Under the pieces are notes generated by a model, which saw only the letters and a program-made list of their open reading frames with translations, made no database searches and was not told the origin of the DNA. Positions 56,668 through 64,000 of a stretch of 64,000 bases of DNA are shown here, one piece after another (positions within the stretch are counted from its first letter, which is position 1; each line of letters begins with the position of its first letter). A program made the position numbers and the translations under genes. This stretch comes from Gemmatimonadaceae bacterium (GTDB lineage: Bacteria > Gemmatimonadota > Gemmatimonadetes > Gemmatimonadales > Gemmatimonadaceae). The DNA is taken from positions 86,663 through 150,662 of the forward strand of contig JADZDM010000020.1 of the NCBI GenBank assembly GCA_020851035.1, written 5' to 3'.

Positions 56668-58128
56668 TCACGTGCGGTCCGATGCACCCGTGAACGCTCC
56701 ATGCATCCGGCGAACGACCGGCAGCATCACCTCCCAGGCGGAAGCGGCCGGAACCTCGAAAACGGTAGCAGTCTGATCCGTGGCAATGCGTGGGAGGCGC
56801 TCGCCGAGAATCGTCACCCGCTGTAGTGACTTGTTAAGATCCTCGGTCAGGAGCTCCACCGCCGCTTTCGCCATCGCGTACTCCGTGACCCCCCGAGGCC
56901 GCTCGCTAATCGCAACGCTGGACGGATGGAACACACGAATGTCGCTCGCTTGATCCTGATCGTTCAGGCCTTCGCACAGGCGAACGAACGGGCTTGCATA
57001 GGTGTCTATAAACTCGTCAAACCGACCTCGGTCAAACAGGCCGGCGCTCTTCCGGAAGATCCGCGGCGTTGCAAAATAGTACGCGTGTTGAATCGGACCC
57101 GAGTCTCTAAGGAGGCGTCTCGGGTCATCTATGCCGGCACGGAACCGCAGTACGGCGCATTGTGCCCCGGCCGCCAGGATTTCCGATGCCACGCGCTGGC
57201 AATCCGCTTCTCCGTTCGCCCACGTCAGCACGACCTCTCCACCGCCCGCCGCCAGCAGCTTCGCGGTCGCCTCGCCGATACCCCGCGACGCACCCACTAC
57301 CAGCGAGCGCGCCCCAGCGAACTCATCTGCACGAACGACCATCGAGAGCGATGCGATGCTCGCCTGTTGGGACGGTGCCGGCCGCACGAACGCCTTGAGC
57401 ACTCCATCCGAACCTCCGGACAATACGATCCGAATCTGCCGAAAACGTGTGTCGTACCTCTCCACGAAGAAGCAGAGATCCGAAGCGAGTACAGCGTCCG
57501 CATCGATGGAGATTCGATAGGACGAGGCAATGGAATGGAGTCCGGGGCAGATCATTCCGACGATGTACGATGCCGAGGCCAGTGTGCGGACCGAGTTCAA
57601 CCCGATCCAGGCGCAGGCCGCCGGGAACTCTCGCTCGAAGTCCGCGACCGGCAAGGCAACTCGTCCCGACACTCCTTCCCACTCCTCAGGTGCGCGCGAA
57701 AGCGGCGCACCTAGTACCGGCATTAGCGCCACACCCTCGCCTGCTGTCGGCGCCGCGGCGATCGGCGCAGCGGTACCCTTGGTAAGGCGAATTGTTGCGC
57801 ACACCTGTCCGAGCACCGTCGCCTGTACACGGTATTCGGTGTCGCGCTCATCGAGCTCGAAGAGAACGTCATCCCCGACACATACGGGATTCAGAAACTC
57901 GCAGGCCACGCTACCCACTTTACTTCGGTCACCCGACGCAACCCGGTCGATCGCACTCAACAGCACGAGCGCACCGTGCACCACGATCCGCCCTGCAACT
58001 ACTCTGCGTGCCGAGACCGCATCAAGGTGCATCGGATTCACGTCACCGGAGAGTCGGCTGAACAGCTGACAGTCGACTAGCTCGAAGCGCCGCGTCGCAT
58101 TTGTAGCGCCTGCGTCTATGTCAGCCAT
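56668..58128 (-). CDS. MaoC-like hotdog plus SDR fusion protein
   Basis: The N-terminal hotdog domain (about 10-130) has FSRLSGDVNPMHLDAVSARR and GRIVVHGALVLLSAID, the MaoC dehydratase signature with Asp and His. A second hotdog-like region (about 150-260) contains MICPGLHSIASSY. An SDR domain follows (about 270-470) with VVGASRGIGEATAKLLAAGG. The Ser-Tyr-Lys triad is seen in HPSSVAI and EYAMAKAAVELL. Together these are dehydratase and ketoreductase activities of the kind used on ACP- or CoA-bound acyl chains. A 77-nt gap separates it from the FkbH-like gene, so the two are probably one operon. Confidence 0.88.
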   Translation of the reverse strand: MADIDAGATNATRRFELVDCQLFSRLSGDVNPMHLDAVSARRVVAGRIVVHGALVLLSAIDRVASGDRSKVGSVACEFLNPVCVGDDVLFELDERDTEYRVQATVLGQVCATIRLTKGTAAPIAAAPTAGEGVALMPVLGAPLSRAPEEWEGVSGRVALPVADFEREFPAACAWIGLNSVRTLASASYIVGMICPGLHSIASSYRISIDADAVLASDLCFFVERYDTRFRQIRIVLSGGSDGVLKAFVRPAPSQQASIASLSMVVRADEFAGARSLVVGASRGIGEATAKLLAAGGGEVVLTWANGEADCQRVASEILAAGAQCAVLRFRAGIDDPRRLLRDSGPIQHAYYFATPRIFRKSAGLFDRGRFDEFIDTYASPFVRLCEGLNDQDQASDIRVFHPSSVAISERPRGVTEYAMAKAAVELLTEDLNKSLQRVTILGERLPRIATDQTATVFEVPAASAWEVMLPVVRRMHGAFTGASDRT

Positions 58129-58168
58129 TGAATCGTCTCGTGGGGGACACTCGCGCGCAGAGGGTTGA

Positions 58169-58197
58169 AATATGAAACGACGATTGACTTGATTCAA
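58169..58197 (-). promoter_or_regulatory. Promoter of the hotdog-SDR/FkbH/ACP/SGNH/MBOAT operon
   Basis: On the minus strand a -35 of TTGAAT (58197-58192) and a -10 of CATATT (58174-58169) are separated by 17 bp and lie about 40 nt upstream of the first start codon. Each hexamer matches consensus at 4 of 6. Confidence 0.5.
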
Positions 58198-58562
58198 GGA
58201 GAGCGCAGTCAATGCCCTCTCGCCAGTTGACTCTGCGCCCGGAAGCCTCGGGAGGGCGACACGCACTGATGATTCACGTCGAGTGGAAGAGCGGTCGCTA
58301 TGTGACCTTCCTACCTTTGGATCGTGCTAGTATCAAGCGTTCGCAGCCGAAGCCCCTTCTCCCTCACGCACCGACACAAGACACGCGACTCGCTGGAGTC
58401 TTGGATCCAAGTCGTGATGGCGCAGACTTTTCCGCGTATCTCGGTGACGAGACACCCGGCCCACCGTCCCTGATATCGGGCTCCTCGCGCAGTGTCGGCC
58501 TTGCCGCGAGGCAACGGTGGAAGGGCGGGACTTCCTGGTATTGCCAACCGTGTTCCCGCTGA
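58198..58562 (+). promoter_or_regulatory. Leader region of the GT4 gene
   Basis: An extended -10 (TGCTAGTAT, 58325-58333) without a clear -35 is the best promoter seen for the plus-strand glycosyltransferase gene and would leave a leader of about 225 nt. GC is lower than in the flanking gene. No ORF with coding character or RNA gene is seen here. Confidence 0.3.
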
Positions 58563-59720
58563 ATGACCGACCCACGCACCGCCCCGCAGCCCTCCGCGCG
58601 CCCCCAGCGGCGCGTGCTCGTCTTCATGGACAGCGGCACACCCAGCGGCCCCGTCAAGCAGCTCGCCGCCACCATCCGCCCGCTGGCGGACGCGGGCTAC
58701 GCGCTGCATTGCGTCGTCTTCCAGCGGCGGGGCACGCCGGCGGTCACCTCCGAACCGTACCTCCGCGCGCATGGGGCCACCACGTCACTCGTGCATGACA
58801 GTGGTGCCTTCGACCTGCGGTTGCTCGGTGCCGTGGCGCGCGTGATCCGCGAGTTCCGCCCCGACCTGGTGCAGACCCACGGGTACCGGCCATCGGTCCT
58901 CATGGCGCTGCTCCGGAAGTCCGGCACCATCCGGGACCCGTGGATCGGGTTCTTCCACGGCCGGACGGCGGAGTCGTTCCGCGTGCGGATGTACGACAAG
59001 CTCGACCACATCGCGCTGCGCGCCTCCGACGTGGCGGCGGTCATGTCGGCGCTCCAGAAGCGCGAGAAGGCGGGGTACCGGCGTGCCGAGGTGCGCATCG
59101 TGTACAACGCGGTCATCGAGTCGGCACGGAAGGCGCCGCCCGCACACGAAGTGGCGCTCGTGAAGGGGCCGTGGGCCCGGCCGGCGATCGGCGTGATCGG
59201 GCGCCTCAGCCCGGAGAAGGGCGTCGACGTGCTGCTGGAGGCGTGGGCCGTCCTCGTGCGAGACGGCACGGCCGGCACCCTGCTCATCGCGGGCGACGGC
59301 CAGGAGCGCGGGCGCCTCGAGGAGCAGGCGCGCACCCTCGCCATTGCCGACCGCGTGCACTTCCTCGGTCACCTGGAGGCGCCCGACCTGCTCTATCCCG
59401 AGCTGGACCTGATGGTGATCCCGTCGCGGACCGAGGGACTGCCGAACGTGTTCCTCGAGGCGCTCCGCCACGGGATTCCCGTCGTCAGCACGCGCGTCGG
59501 CGCCATTCCGGACCTGGTGGGTGACACCGCGATCGCACGCCTGGTGCACATCGAGGATCCGGCCGCGCTGGCTGCGGCAATCGCCGCCACGCTGGCGAAC
59601 CCCGAGGATCGCGCGCCGGACGCGGCGGCGGAGCTGGTGCGGTCACTGAGCCTGCCGGCGCGCGTCGCCGCGCTCACCCGCCTCTACGAGGATGTGCTCA
59701 GCCGCGCCGGTCGCAGCTGA
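58563..59720 (+). CDS. Glycosyltransferase family 4 protein (GT-B)
   Basis: A 385-residue GT-B enzyme: VLVFMDSGTPSGPVKQLAATI and DLVQTHGYRPSVLMALL in the acceptor half; IGVIGRLSPEKGVDVLLEAW, LLIAGDGQERGRLEEQA, VIPSRTEGLPNVFLEALRHGIPVVSTRVG (E-x7-E) in the donor half. GC content returns to the window norm. It lies beside the exosortase genes on the opposite strand and is likely a further polysaccharide or glycoprotein sugar transferase. Confidence 0.92.
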   Translation: MTDPRTAPQPSARPQRRVLVFMDSGTPSGPVKQLAATIRPLADAGYALHCVVFQRRGTPAVTSEPYLRAHGATTSLVHDSGAFDLRLLGAVARVIREFRPDLVQTHGYRPSVLMALLRKSGTIRDPWIGFFHGRTAESFRVRMYDKLDHIALRASDVAAVMSALQKREKAGYRRAEVRIVYNAVIESARKAPPAHEVALVKGPWARPAIGVIGRLSPEKGVDVLLEAWAVLVRDGTAGTLLIAGDGQERGRLEEQARTLAIADRVHFLGHLEAPDLLYPELDLMVIPSRTEGLPNVFLEALRHGIPVVSTRVGAIPDLVGDTAIARLVHIEDPAALAAAIAATLANPEDRAPDAAAELVRSLSLPARVAALTRLYEDVLSRAGRS

Positions 59721-59738
59721 GCCGGGCGCCCCGCGTCG

Positions 59739-60419
59739 TCAGCCCTGCGGGGCCGGCGGCAGTGCCGCCGACACCTCGCGCGCCAGGCGCGGGGCAAGCG
59801 AGGTCGCGATCGAATCGGCGCGGGTGATCTCGCGCCGGATGACCTCCTGCGAGCGGTCGCCGCGAGTGTCGAGCGGAATCACGAGGCGCACCAGCGCCTC
59901 CTCGGTGCGGCCGTACAATGCCGCATCCCGCATCAGGTTGTACTTCACCGTGTACTCGTTGCTCTCGATCCGTCCACGGCCCTGGTACCAGTAGTACACC
60001 GCAGCATACGCACCCTGGTTGGCCAGGATATACTTGTTCATGTCCCGCGAACCGATGCCGGGAGCCGACGCGATCGGCAGGACCGCACTTTCCACGGGCT
60101 CCCAGCCGGCGCCCGGCAGGCAGTTCCGTGGCGAGTGAATCGACTTGCCCTGCGTCTGGTACGTGTAGTACCCCACGTAGAGGCTGAACACGTAGTTGGT
60201 GTCGCGCAGGAACACGCGGTTGACGTATTCGTCCATGCCCGCGACGCGCCGCGACGACGAGTCGACTTCCAGTTGCTTCGTGTCGAAGCCGGCGACGGTG
60301 TCGAGGATGGAGGCGATCGGCCGGACCGGTGTCGGGCGCACCTGGTCATGGGTCAGGCCCAGCAGGCCGAGGCCCGCGGCGAGGATCACGGCCGGAACGA
60401 AGCGGGTGAGTTCAGCCAT
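59739..60419 (-). CDS. epsI: EpsI-family exosortase-associated protein
   Basis: The 226-residue protein has an N-terminal membrane helix (RFVPAVILAAGLGLLGL) and the EpsI domain with YYTYQTQGKSIHSPRNCLPGAGWEPVES (about 85-112), whose Cys and nearby His form the suspected protease-like site. EpsI proteins occur with exosortases and polysaccharide loci and are thought to process or assist the system at the periplasmic face. It overlaps the exosortase stop by 8 nt. Confidence 0.92.
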   Translation of the reverse strand: MAELTRFVPAVILAAGLGLLGLTHDQVRPTPVRPIASILDTVAGFDTKQLEVDSSSRRVAGMDEYVNRVFLRDTNYVFSLYVGYYTYQTQGKSIHSPRNCLPGAGWEPVESAVLPIASAPGIGSRDMNKYILANQGAYAAVYYWYQGRGRIESNEYTVKYNLMRDAALYGRTEEALVRLVIPLDTRGDRSQEVIRREITRADSIATSLAPRLAREVSAALPPAPQG

Positions 60420-61326
60420 GGTCGACGTCCTGGACAGGGGCCTTGCCGCGTGCGGCCTGGCGGCCCTCGATGTAGAGCAGGACGGACGCCACGGCTCCCA
60501 GCGACGCGAATGCGATCACGAACATGAGCCAGCCCTCGGTGGTGTGCATGAAGCCGGATCCGGCCTCGGGGCTGACGAAGTAGACGAGGAACGCGGTGAG
60601 GAAGATGCGGAAGCCGTTGATCAGGATGGCCATCGGCACCGCCAGCACCAGGAGCGAGATGCGTGACCACGGCTTGGCCAGCAGCATGGCACCGAGCAGC
60701 ACGCCGAGGTTGACCAGCGCCGTGAGCGACCGCAGCCCGCTGCACGCCTCGGCCACGAACAGGTCGTGCCCCGGGATGCGGATGACGTTGCCGTTCAGCA
60801 TGACCGGGATGTGCCGCCACTCGATCAGCGAGGCGCCGATGCGCGAGGCGATGAGCTGCAGCGGCGCCGTGAGCTTCGCGATCACCAGCTCAGGCAGCGG
60901 GATGGCCAGGCCAAGCAGCACGAATGGCAGCCACCAGGCAAGCAGCTGGCGCACGCCGAAGAACCAGAGGATCAGGCCAGCCGCACCGATGAGCATCGAC
61001 ACGCGCAGCGTGAAGAGCTCGGCCGCGAGATCGGCGACGTAGCGGATGCCGATGGCGGCGAGCAGGAACGCCACGGCGAGGCCGATCGCCGGCTTGCGCA
61101 CCTCCTTCACCCCGGTCTGGAACGCGAACCAGAAGGCGAGGGGGGCCAGCAACAGCCCGGTGCCGGAGTCGGGGTTGTCGAAGTTGGTCCAGTCACGCAC
61201 GAGCAGGTACGCGGGCTTCGCGTACAGGACGGCGAACAGCGCCAGGGCGACGCCGAGTGGCACCCAGAGCGCCTGGTCGAGCGTGGCGGTCCGGCGCTGC
61301 GGTACGCCCAGTGCGGCATCGTTCAC
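60412..61326 (-). CDS. Exosortase
   Basis: A 304-residue protein with about eight helices and the exosortase catalytic triad: Cys in FVAEACSGLRSLTAL (about 192), Arg in LINGFRIFLTAFLVYF and His in FMHTTEGWLMF. Exosortases cut PEP-CTERM tails at the outer face of the inner membrane and probably join the protein to a lipid-linked glycan. GTG 61326 gives a natural N-terminus; starts further upstream add an Arg-rich leader. The only PEP-CTERM protein seen in the window is encoded 1.4 kb away. Confidence 0.93.
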   Translation of the reverse strand: MNDAALGVPQRRTATLDQALWVPLGVALALFAVLYAKPAYLLVRDWTNFDNPDSGTGLLLAPLAFWFAFQTGVKEVRKPAIGLAVAFLLAAIGIRYVADLAAELFTLRVSMLIGAAGLILWFFGVRQLLAWWLPFVLLGLAIPLPELVIAKLTAPLQLIASRIGASLIEWRHIPVMLNGNVIRIPGHDLFVAEACSGLRSLTALVNLGVLLGAMLLAKPWSRISLLVLAVPMAILINGFRIFLTAFLVYFVSPEAGSGFMHTTEGWLMFVIAFASLGAVASVLLYIEGRQAARGKAPVQDVDHG

Positions 61327-61592
61327 GGAGTTACCAGCCTCGAAGGTGGGAGAGTCGGCCGTGGTCGCCGCCACAGAGTCGACGCGTGTTGCAGCCCAAA
61401 GTTCGCACCGTGCCGGCCCGGCTTGAAGGGCTCGCCGACGGCGGGTGGTCACCAGCCGTGCGGCGGTGCCCCCGGGCCTGGGTGCAGGATACGCGCCTCA
61501 GGGACGACGGTCGCCGGAATGCCGTAACCCGGAGCGTCGTTTCGGGTCCGGCGCCGCGCCGGCCGACATGGTGCCGACGCTAGATTTCGCGG

Positions 61593-62183
61593 ATGCAGAT
61601 GCTGACGTCGCTCATCGCGTTCATTTCCACGTACACCCGCCCCGCGCTGCTGGTGGCCACGGCCGTGGTCGCGGCGGGGTGTGCCCTGAGCTGGGCGGCC
61701 CGCACCCGCCGGATCAGCCCGTTCACGGCAGCGGGCCGATTCGCCCGCGAGCACGTGGACCCGTACCTGCGGTCGATCGAGGGTCCGGTGCTGCGTTCGG
61801 GCGGGTCGCCCACGAGCGTGCCCTGGTGGGGCCTGGCCGCCTTCGTGGTGCTGGGTATCCTGGCGCAGTCGCTGCTGAACTACGTGCTGGGCACCCTGGT
61901 TGCAGTCGTGTCCGGGGTCTCGAGCGGGCCGCGCGGGGCACTGCGGGCTTTGGCGCAGCTGACGTTCTCGGTACTGCAGATCGCGCTGATGGTCCGGGTG
62001 CTCTCGTCCTGGTTCGGCGGCCTGGCCCGCGCCCGGTGGCTGCGCTGGACCTGGACCCTCACGGAGCCGCTGCTGGCGCCCCTGCGACAGGTGATCCCGT
62101 CGGTCGGACCATTCGACATCTCGCCGCTGGTGCTGTATTACCTGCTGCAGTTCGTGGGCGGGTTCATCATCCAGTCGATCTGA
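61593..62183 (+). CDS. YggT-family membrane protein
   Basis: The 196-residue protein has helices at about 15-35, 80-105, 120-145 and a C-terminal YggT motif region: LMVRVLSSWFGG, then TEPLLAPLRQVIPSVGPFDISPLVLYYLLQFVGGFII. YggT proteins are small membrane proteins linked to osmotic adaptation and, in some bacteria, cell division. This version is about twice the usual length, with an extra N-terminal half. It is divergent from exosortase across 266 nt. Function in this organism is unknown. Confidence 0.85.
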   Translation: MQMLTSLIAFISTYTRPALLVATAVVAAGCALSWAARTRRISPFTAAGRFAREHVDPYLRSIEGPVLRSGGSPTSVPWWGLAAFVVLGILAQSLLNYVLGTLVAVVSGVSSGPRGALRALAQLTFSVLQIALMVRVLSSWFGGLARARWLRWTWTLTEPLLAPLRQVIPSVGPFDISPLVLYYLLQFVGGFIIQSI

Positions 62184-62335
62184 CGGCCGGCCGTCCGGGG
62201 ACGGCAGGCGCCAGGCTGCCCGAGCGTTTCGGGCGGTGACAACGGAATGAGGCAAGCGCCGGGCTCGCGACGCTGGGTTGGGTGACCGCTGGCGCCGTTG
62301 AGAGCATGAGCCTGGCGGTCACGCGGCGCGTGGCG

Positions 62336-62507
62336 GGCACGAATCGACTCTGAGTCATTCGGGGGTTCCTGCACAAACTGACTCTGTGTCATTCCGGGGT
62401 TCCTGCACGAATTGACTCTGTGTCATTCGGGGGCCCCGGCACGAATTGACTCTGTGTCATTCCGGGGTTCCTGCACGAATTGACTCTGTGTCATTCGGGG
62501 GCCCTTG
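62336..62507. repeat. 34-bp tandem direct repeat, five units
   Basis: GACTC recurs at 62346, 62380, 62414, 62448 and 62482, exactly 34 bp apart. Each unit runs GACTCTGTGTCATTC, a G/C run, TTCCTGCACGAATT or a close variant. Units alternate between TTCGGGGG (1, 3, 5) and TTCCGGGG (2, 4), which implies growth by 68-bp blocks. Each unit contains TGAC-N5-GTCA dyad symmetry, so every repeat could be a protein site. There are no variable spacers. Confidence 0.9.
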
Positions 62508-62570
62508 CGGGCGAGGCACTCCTCGGTGCTTCTCCGTTGGGCCGCCTACGCTGTGGTCCACATACGATCG

Positions 62571-62594
62571 ACGGCCCCGGCAGGACGGGGCCGT
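62571..62594 (+). terminator. Hairpin downstream of the tandem repeat
   Basis: ACGGCCCC (62571-62578) pairs with GGGGCCGT (62587-62594) over an 8-nt loop. It may end transcription from the YggT gene or from the repeat region. The rest of 62508-62700 shows no gene. Confidence 0.4.
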
Positions 62595-62707
62595 TCGGGG
62601 TGCCGGTCACGGCGCACACCGGTGGGTGGCGCCAGGCAGACCCGGTTGCGCGAGGGCGTGGCGTGCCCTGCCTTGTCCCCACACGCGGAAACCGGGTGCC
62701 TGAAACG

Positions 62708-62743
62708 CAGTGTGGGGGCTGCCTTTCGGCAGCCCCCACACTG
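62708..62743 (-). terminator. Terminator of the PEP-CTERM gene
   Basis: A perfect 16-bp stem (62708-62723 with 62728-62743) with a TTTC loop lies 18 nt after the PEP-CTERM stop on the minus strand, followed by GCGTTTCA. Confidence 0.85.
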
Positions 62744-62760
62744 AGGTCCTGAGGAGGAAA

Positions 62761-63612
62761 TCAGGCCTTGCGGCGCTTGGCGATGCCAGCGAGGGCAAGG
62801 AGGCCGAAGCCCATCAGACCAACCGTGGCCGGCTCCGGCACAGGGGTGACCGAGATGATGATGTCCTGGTAATCGCGATCCGAGATGTTCGTCGCCGACG
62901 TCTGGGTGCCCGTGAAGCCGCGGCCGCCGTTGACATTGTCTTCCATGCCGACGTAGAACGTGCTGTACGTGGAGCCCGAGATGATGGCGCCGATGCCGTC
63001 CGTGGTGACCGAGGCAGTACCATCCTTGGCGAACACGGCGAACTGCTGGTTATCGCTGGTCGCGGCGCCGACGGCCGGGGCGGTCACGCCGTTCTGCATC
63101 GTCGAGGTCCAGATCGAGCCCACACCTGCGGCCGGCTGAGCCTGCGAGATCCACACCGCGAAGGTGCTGCTGATGCTCTGCGTGCCCGAGACGAGCGTCG
63201 CAGCGCTGATCACCATGCCCGACTCCGTGACGATGCCCCAGGTCGTGCTGGGCGTGCCGGCGATGCGGCCGATCAGCGCGAAGTTGTACTGGCCAGCAGC
63301 GAAGCGGAACGAACCCGGGTTGGCACCCGCGGTGCCGCCGAGGAACACGTCGGTGGTCGCCAGCGGAGCCGGGCTCAGCGGGAGGTACACCGGGGCCTGC
63401 GCATTGCAGGACGTGGCCGCGAGGGCCGGGGTGTTGGTGAGGATGGCGCCAGCGTTACAGACGTTCGAACCAGCGACGTCGTCCGAGAAGCTGTTCCAGT
63501 ACGCCCCCGTACCTGTGTTGTTCGGGGTCCCAATTGCCTGCCAGGTCTGTGCGCTGAGCGGCGAAACCGCCGCAACAGCCGCCAGAGCGACACCAAGTGA
63601 CTTACGACGCAT
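62761..63612 (-). CDS. PEP-CTERM surface protein
   Basis: The 283-residue secreted protein has a signal peptide (MRRKSLGVALAAVAAVSPLSAQ), a Thr/Ser/Ala-rich body of about 235 residues with a Cys pair (NVCNAG, ATSCNA), and a C-terminal sorting tail: VPEPATVGLMGFGLLALAGIAKRRKA region with the VPEP motif, a hydrophobic helix and a basic end. It is a textbook exosortase substrate. The body has no domain recognised here. The gene stands alone, with its own sigma-54-type promoter and terminator. Confidence 0.95.
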   Translation of the reverse strand: MRRKSLGVALAAVAAVSPLSAQTWQAIGTPNNTGTGAYWNSFSDDVAGSNVCNAGAILTNTPALAATSCNAQAPVYLPLSPAPLATTDVFLGGTAGANPGSFRFAAGQYNFALIGRIAGTPSTTWGIVTESGMVISAATLVSGTQSISSTFAVWISQAQPAAGVGSIWTSTMQNGVTAPAVGAATSDNQQFAVFAKDGTASVTTDGIGAIISGSTYSTFYVGMEDNVNGGRGFTGTQTSATNISDRDYQDIIISVTPVPEPATVGLMGFGLLALAGIAKRRKA

Positions 63613-63667
63613 GCGGGTAATCCTCAGAGGTAGAGCTGTGAAGTGATGCCAGGACGCTGAAGGATAG

Positions 63668-63683
63668 TGCAGGGTGTGTGCCG
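63668..63683 (-). promoter_or_regulatory. Sigma-54 (-24/-12) promoter of the PEP-CTERM gene
   Basis: On the minus strand the sequence CGGCACACACCCTGCA fits TGGCACR-N4-TTGCA at all positions but two (first T and first T of the -12 block), with the essential GG and GC exactly 10 nt apart. The predicted start of transcription is about 45 nt upstream of the ATG. No sigma-70 pair is obvious in the same stretch. Confidence 0.6.
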
Positions 63684-64000
63684 TAGTCTTGGGCGAGTGG
63701 CACAGGCGGCTTCATGCCAGAAAGTCCTTATGAAACAACAACTTAGCTCGCGATAATGTGCGCTATTGATGAGTTCGCCGTGGGGCAATGTGTTGTTGAG
63801 TGCGCGCCAATCGTTGTACCCACGCAACACCCAGCCCCGGCCGGTCACATTTGGAGACGTTTGACGACCTCCGGTATCGCTGAGCCGTAGCTCTCGAAAA
63901 AGCAGATGAGCTCGCCGGCCCAGAGCCCGGAAATCCTGCCCCCAGCCGCCTCCCGGCGCCACCAGTGGGGCACAACGGCAGGGGCCGGTCGCAGCATTCG
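63684..64000. other. Terminal stretch without an identified gene
   Basis: Between the PEP-CTERM promoter and the window end no ORF shows recognisable family features. A minus-strand ORF (63624-63962) overlaps the promoter and looks accidental. Enhancer-type binding sites for an activator of the sigma-54 promoter could lie here; GCAACAC (63824-63830), the heptamer found in front of the Wzc-like kinase and activator genes, occurs once. Confidence 0.3.

Noticed and set aside
62336..62507. CRISPR array
   Set aside because: The repeats are contiguous, with no unique spacers and no cas genes nearby; it is a simple tandem repeat.
63624..63962. 112-codon minus-strand ORF at the window end
   Set aside because: It covers the sigma-54-type promoter, has no recognisable domain, and its codon use differs from neighbouring genes.

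Overview
The window is high-GC, densely packed bacterial DNA with diderm-type functions: lipoproteins, an outer-membrane export protein, a Wzc-like tyrosine kinase, and an exosortase with a PEP-CTERM substrate. The combination would fit Gemmatimonadota, but that is inference from gene content and base composition. No rRNA, tRNA or phylogenetic marker was available to settle it.

Layout. (1) 1-18 kb is mostly housekeeping and metabolism: a clipped 3D-domain protein, a sigma-70 factor with an elaborate upstream region, a lone receiver protein, and a tight operon for glycolate oxidase (glcD-glcE-glcF), a degenerate HAD protein and a YgfZ-like protein. Then come a small lipoprotein, a molybdopterin oxidoreductase, a MoxR/ChlI-like AAA ATPase, a membrane histidine kinase without its phospho-acceptor His, two WbpB/WbpD-like sugar genes, a VWA protein (likely AAA partner) and mutY. 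(2) 18-42.6 kb is an exopolysaccharide locus read almost wholly on the minus strand: acyltransferase-3, rfbA-rfbC-rfbD-rfbB for dTDP-rhamnose, citrate synthase (an interloper), a polytopic protein, GtrA, several glycosyltransferases, acetyl- and methyltransferases, a Wzx-like flippase, the initiating sugar-phosphate transferase, a Wza-like export protein and a Wzc-like kinase. A polysaccharide deacetylase and a REC plus degenerate GGDEF protein lie on the plus strand. (3) 42.9-48.3 kb holds an NtrC-type sigma-54 activator, an overlapping soluble histidine kinase, a Wzy/WaaL-like polymerase or ligase and a GT9 enzyme. (4) 48.5-51.3 kb holds a Big-domain secreted protein and a Big-domain lipoprotein behind a convincing c-di-GMP-I (GEMM) riboswitch. 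(5) 51.9-58.1 kb is a minus-strand cassette of lower GC: hotdog-SDR fusion, FkbH-like HAD-IIIC protein, acyl carrier protein, MBOAT and SGNH proteins. (6) 58.5-63.6 kb holds a GT4 enzyme, exosortase plus EpsI, a YggT protein, a 34-bp tandem repeat and a PEP-CTERM protein behind a sigma-54-type promoter.

How they fit together. Regions 2-6 read as one envelope or matrix programme: sugar precursors, assembly on a lipid carrier, flipping, polymerisation and export, with decoration by acyl, acetyl and methyl groups. Regulation appears to run through c-di-GMP (riboswitch), sigma-54 (activator gene and PEP-CTERM promoter) and tyrosine phosphorylation. The least ordinary part is the FkbH/ACP/MBOAT/SGNH/hotdog-SDR cassette. 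It resembles a Dlt-type D-alanylation machine in logic but with an FkbH-type loader, so it may put an unusual acyl group on the polysaccharide.
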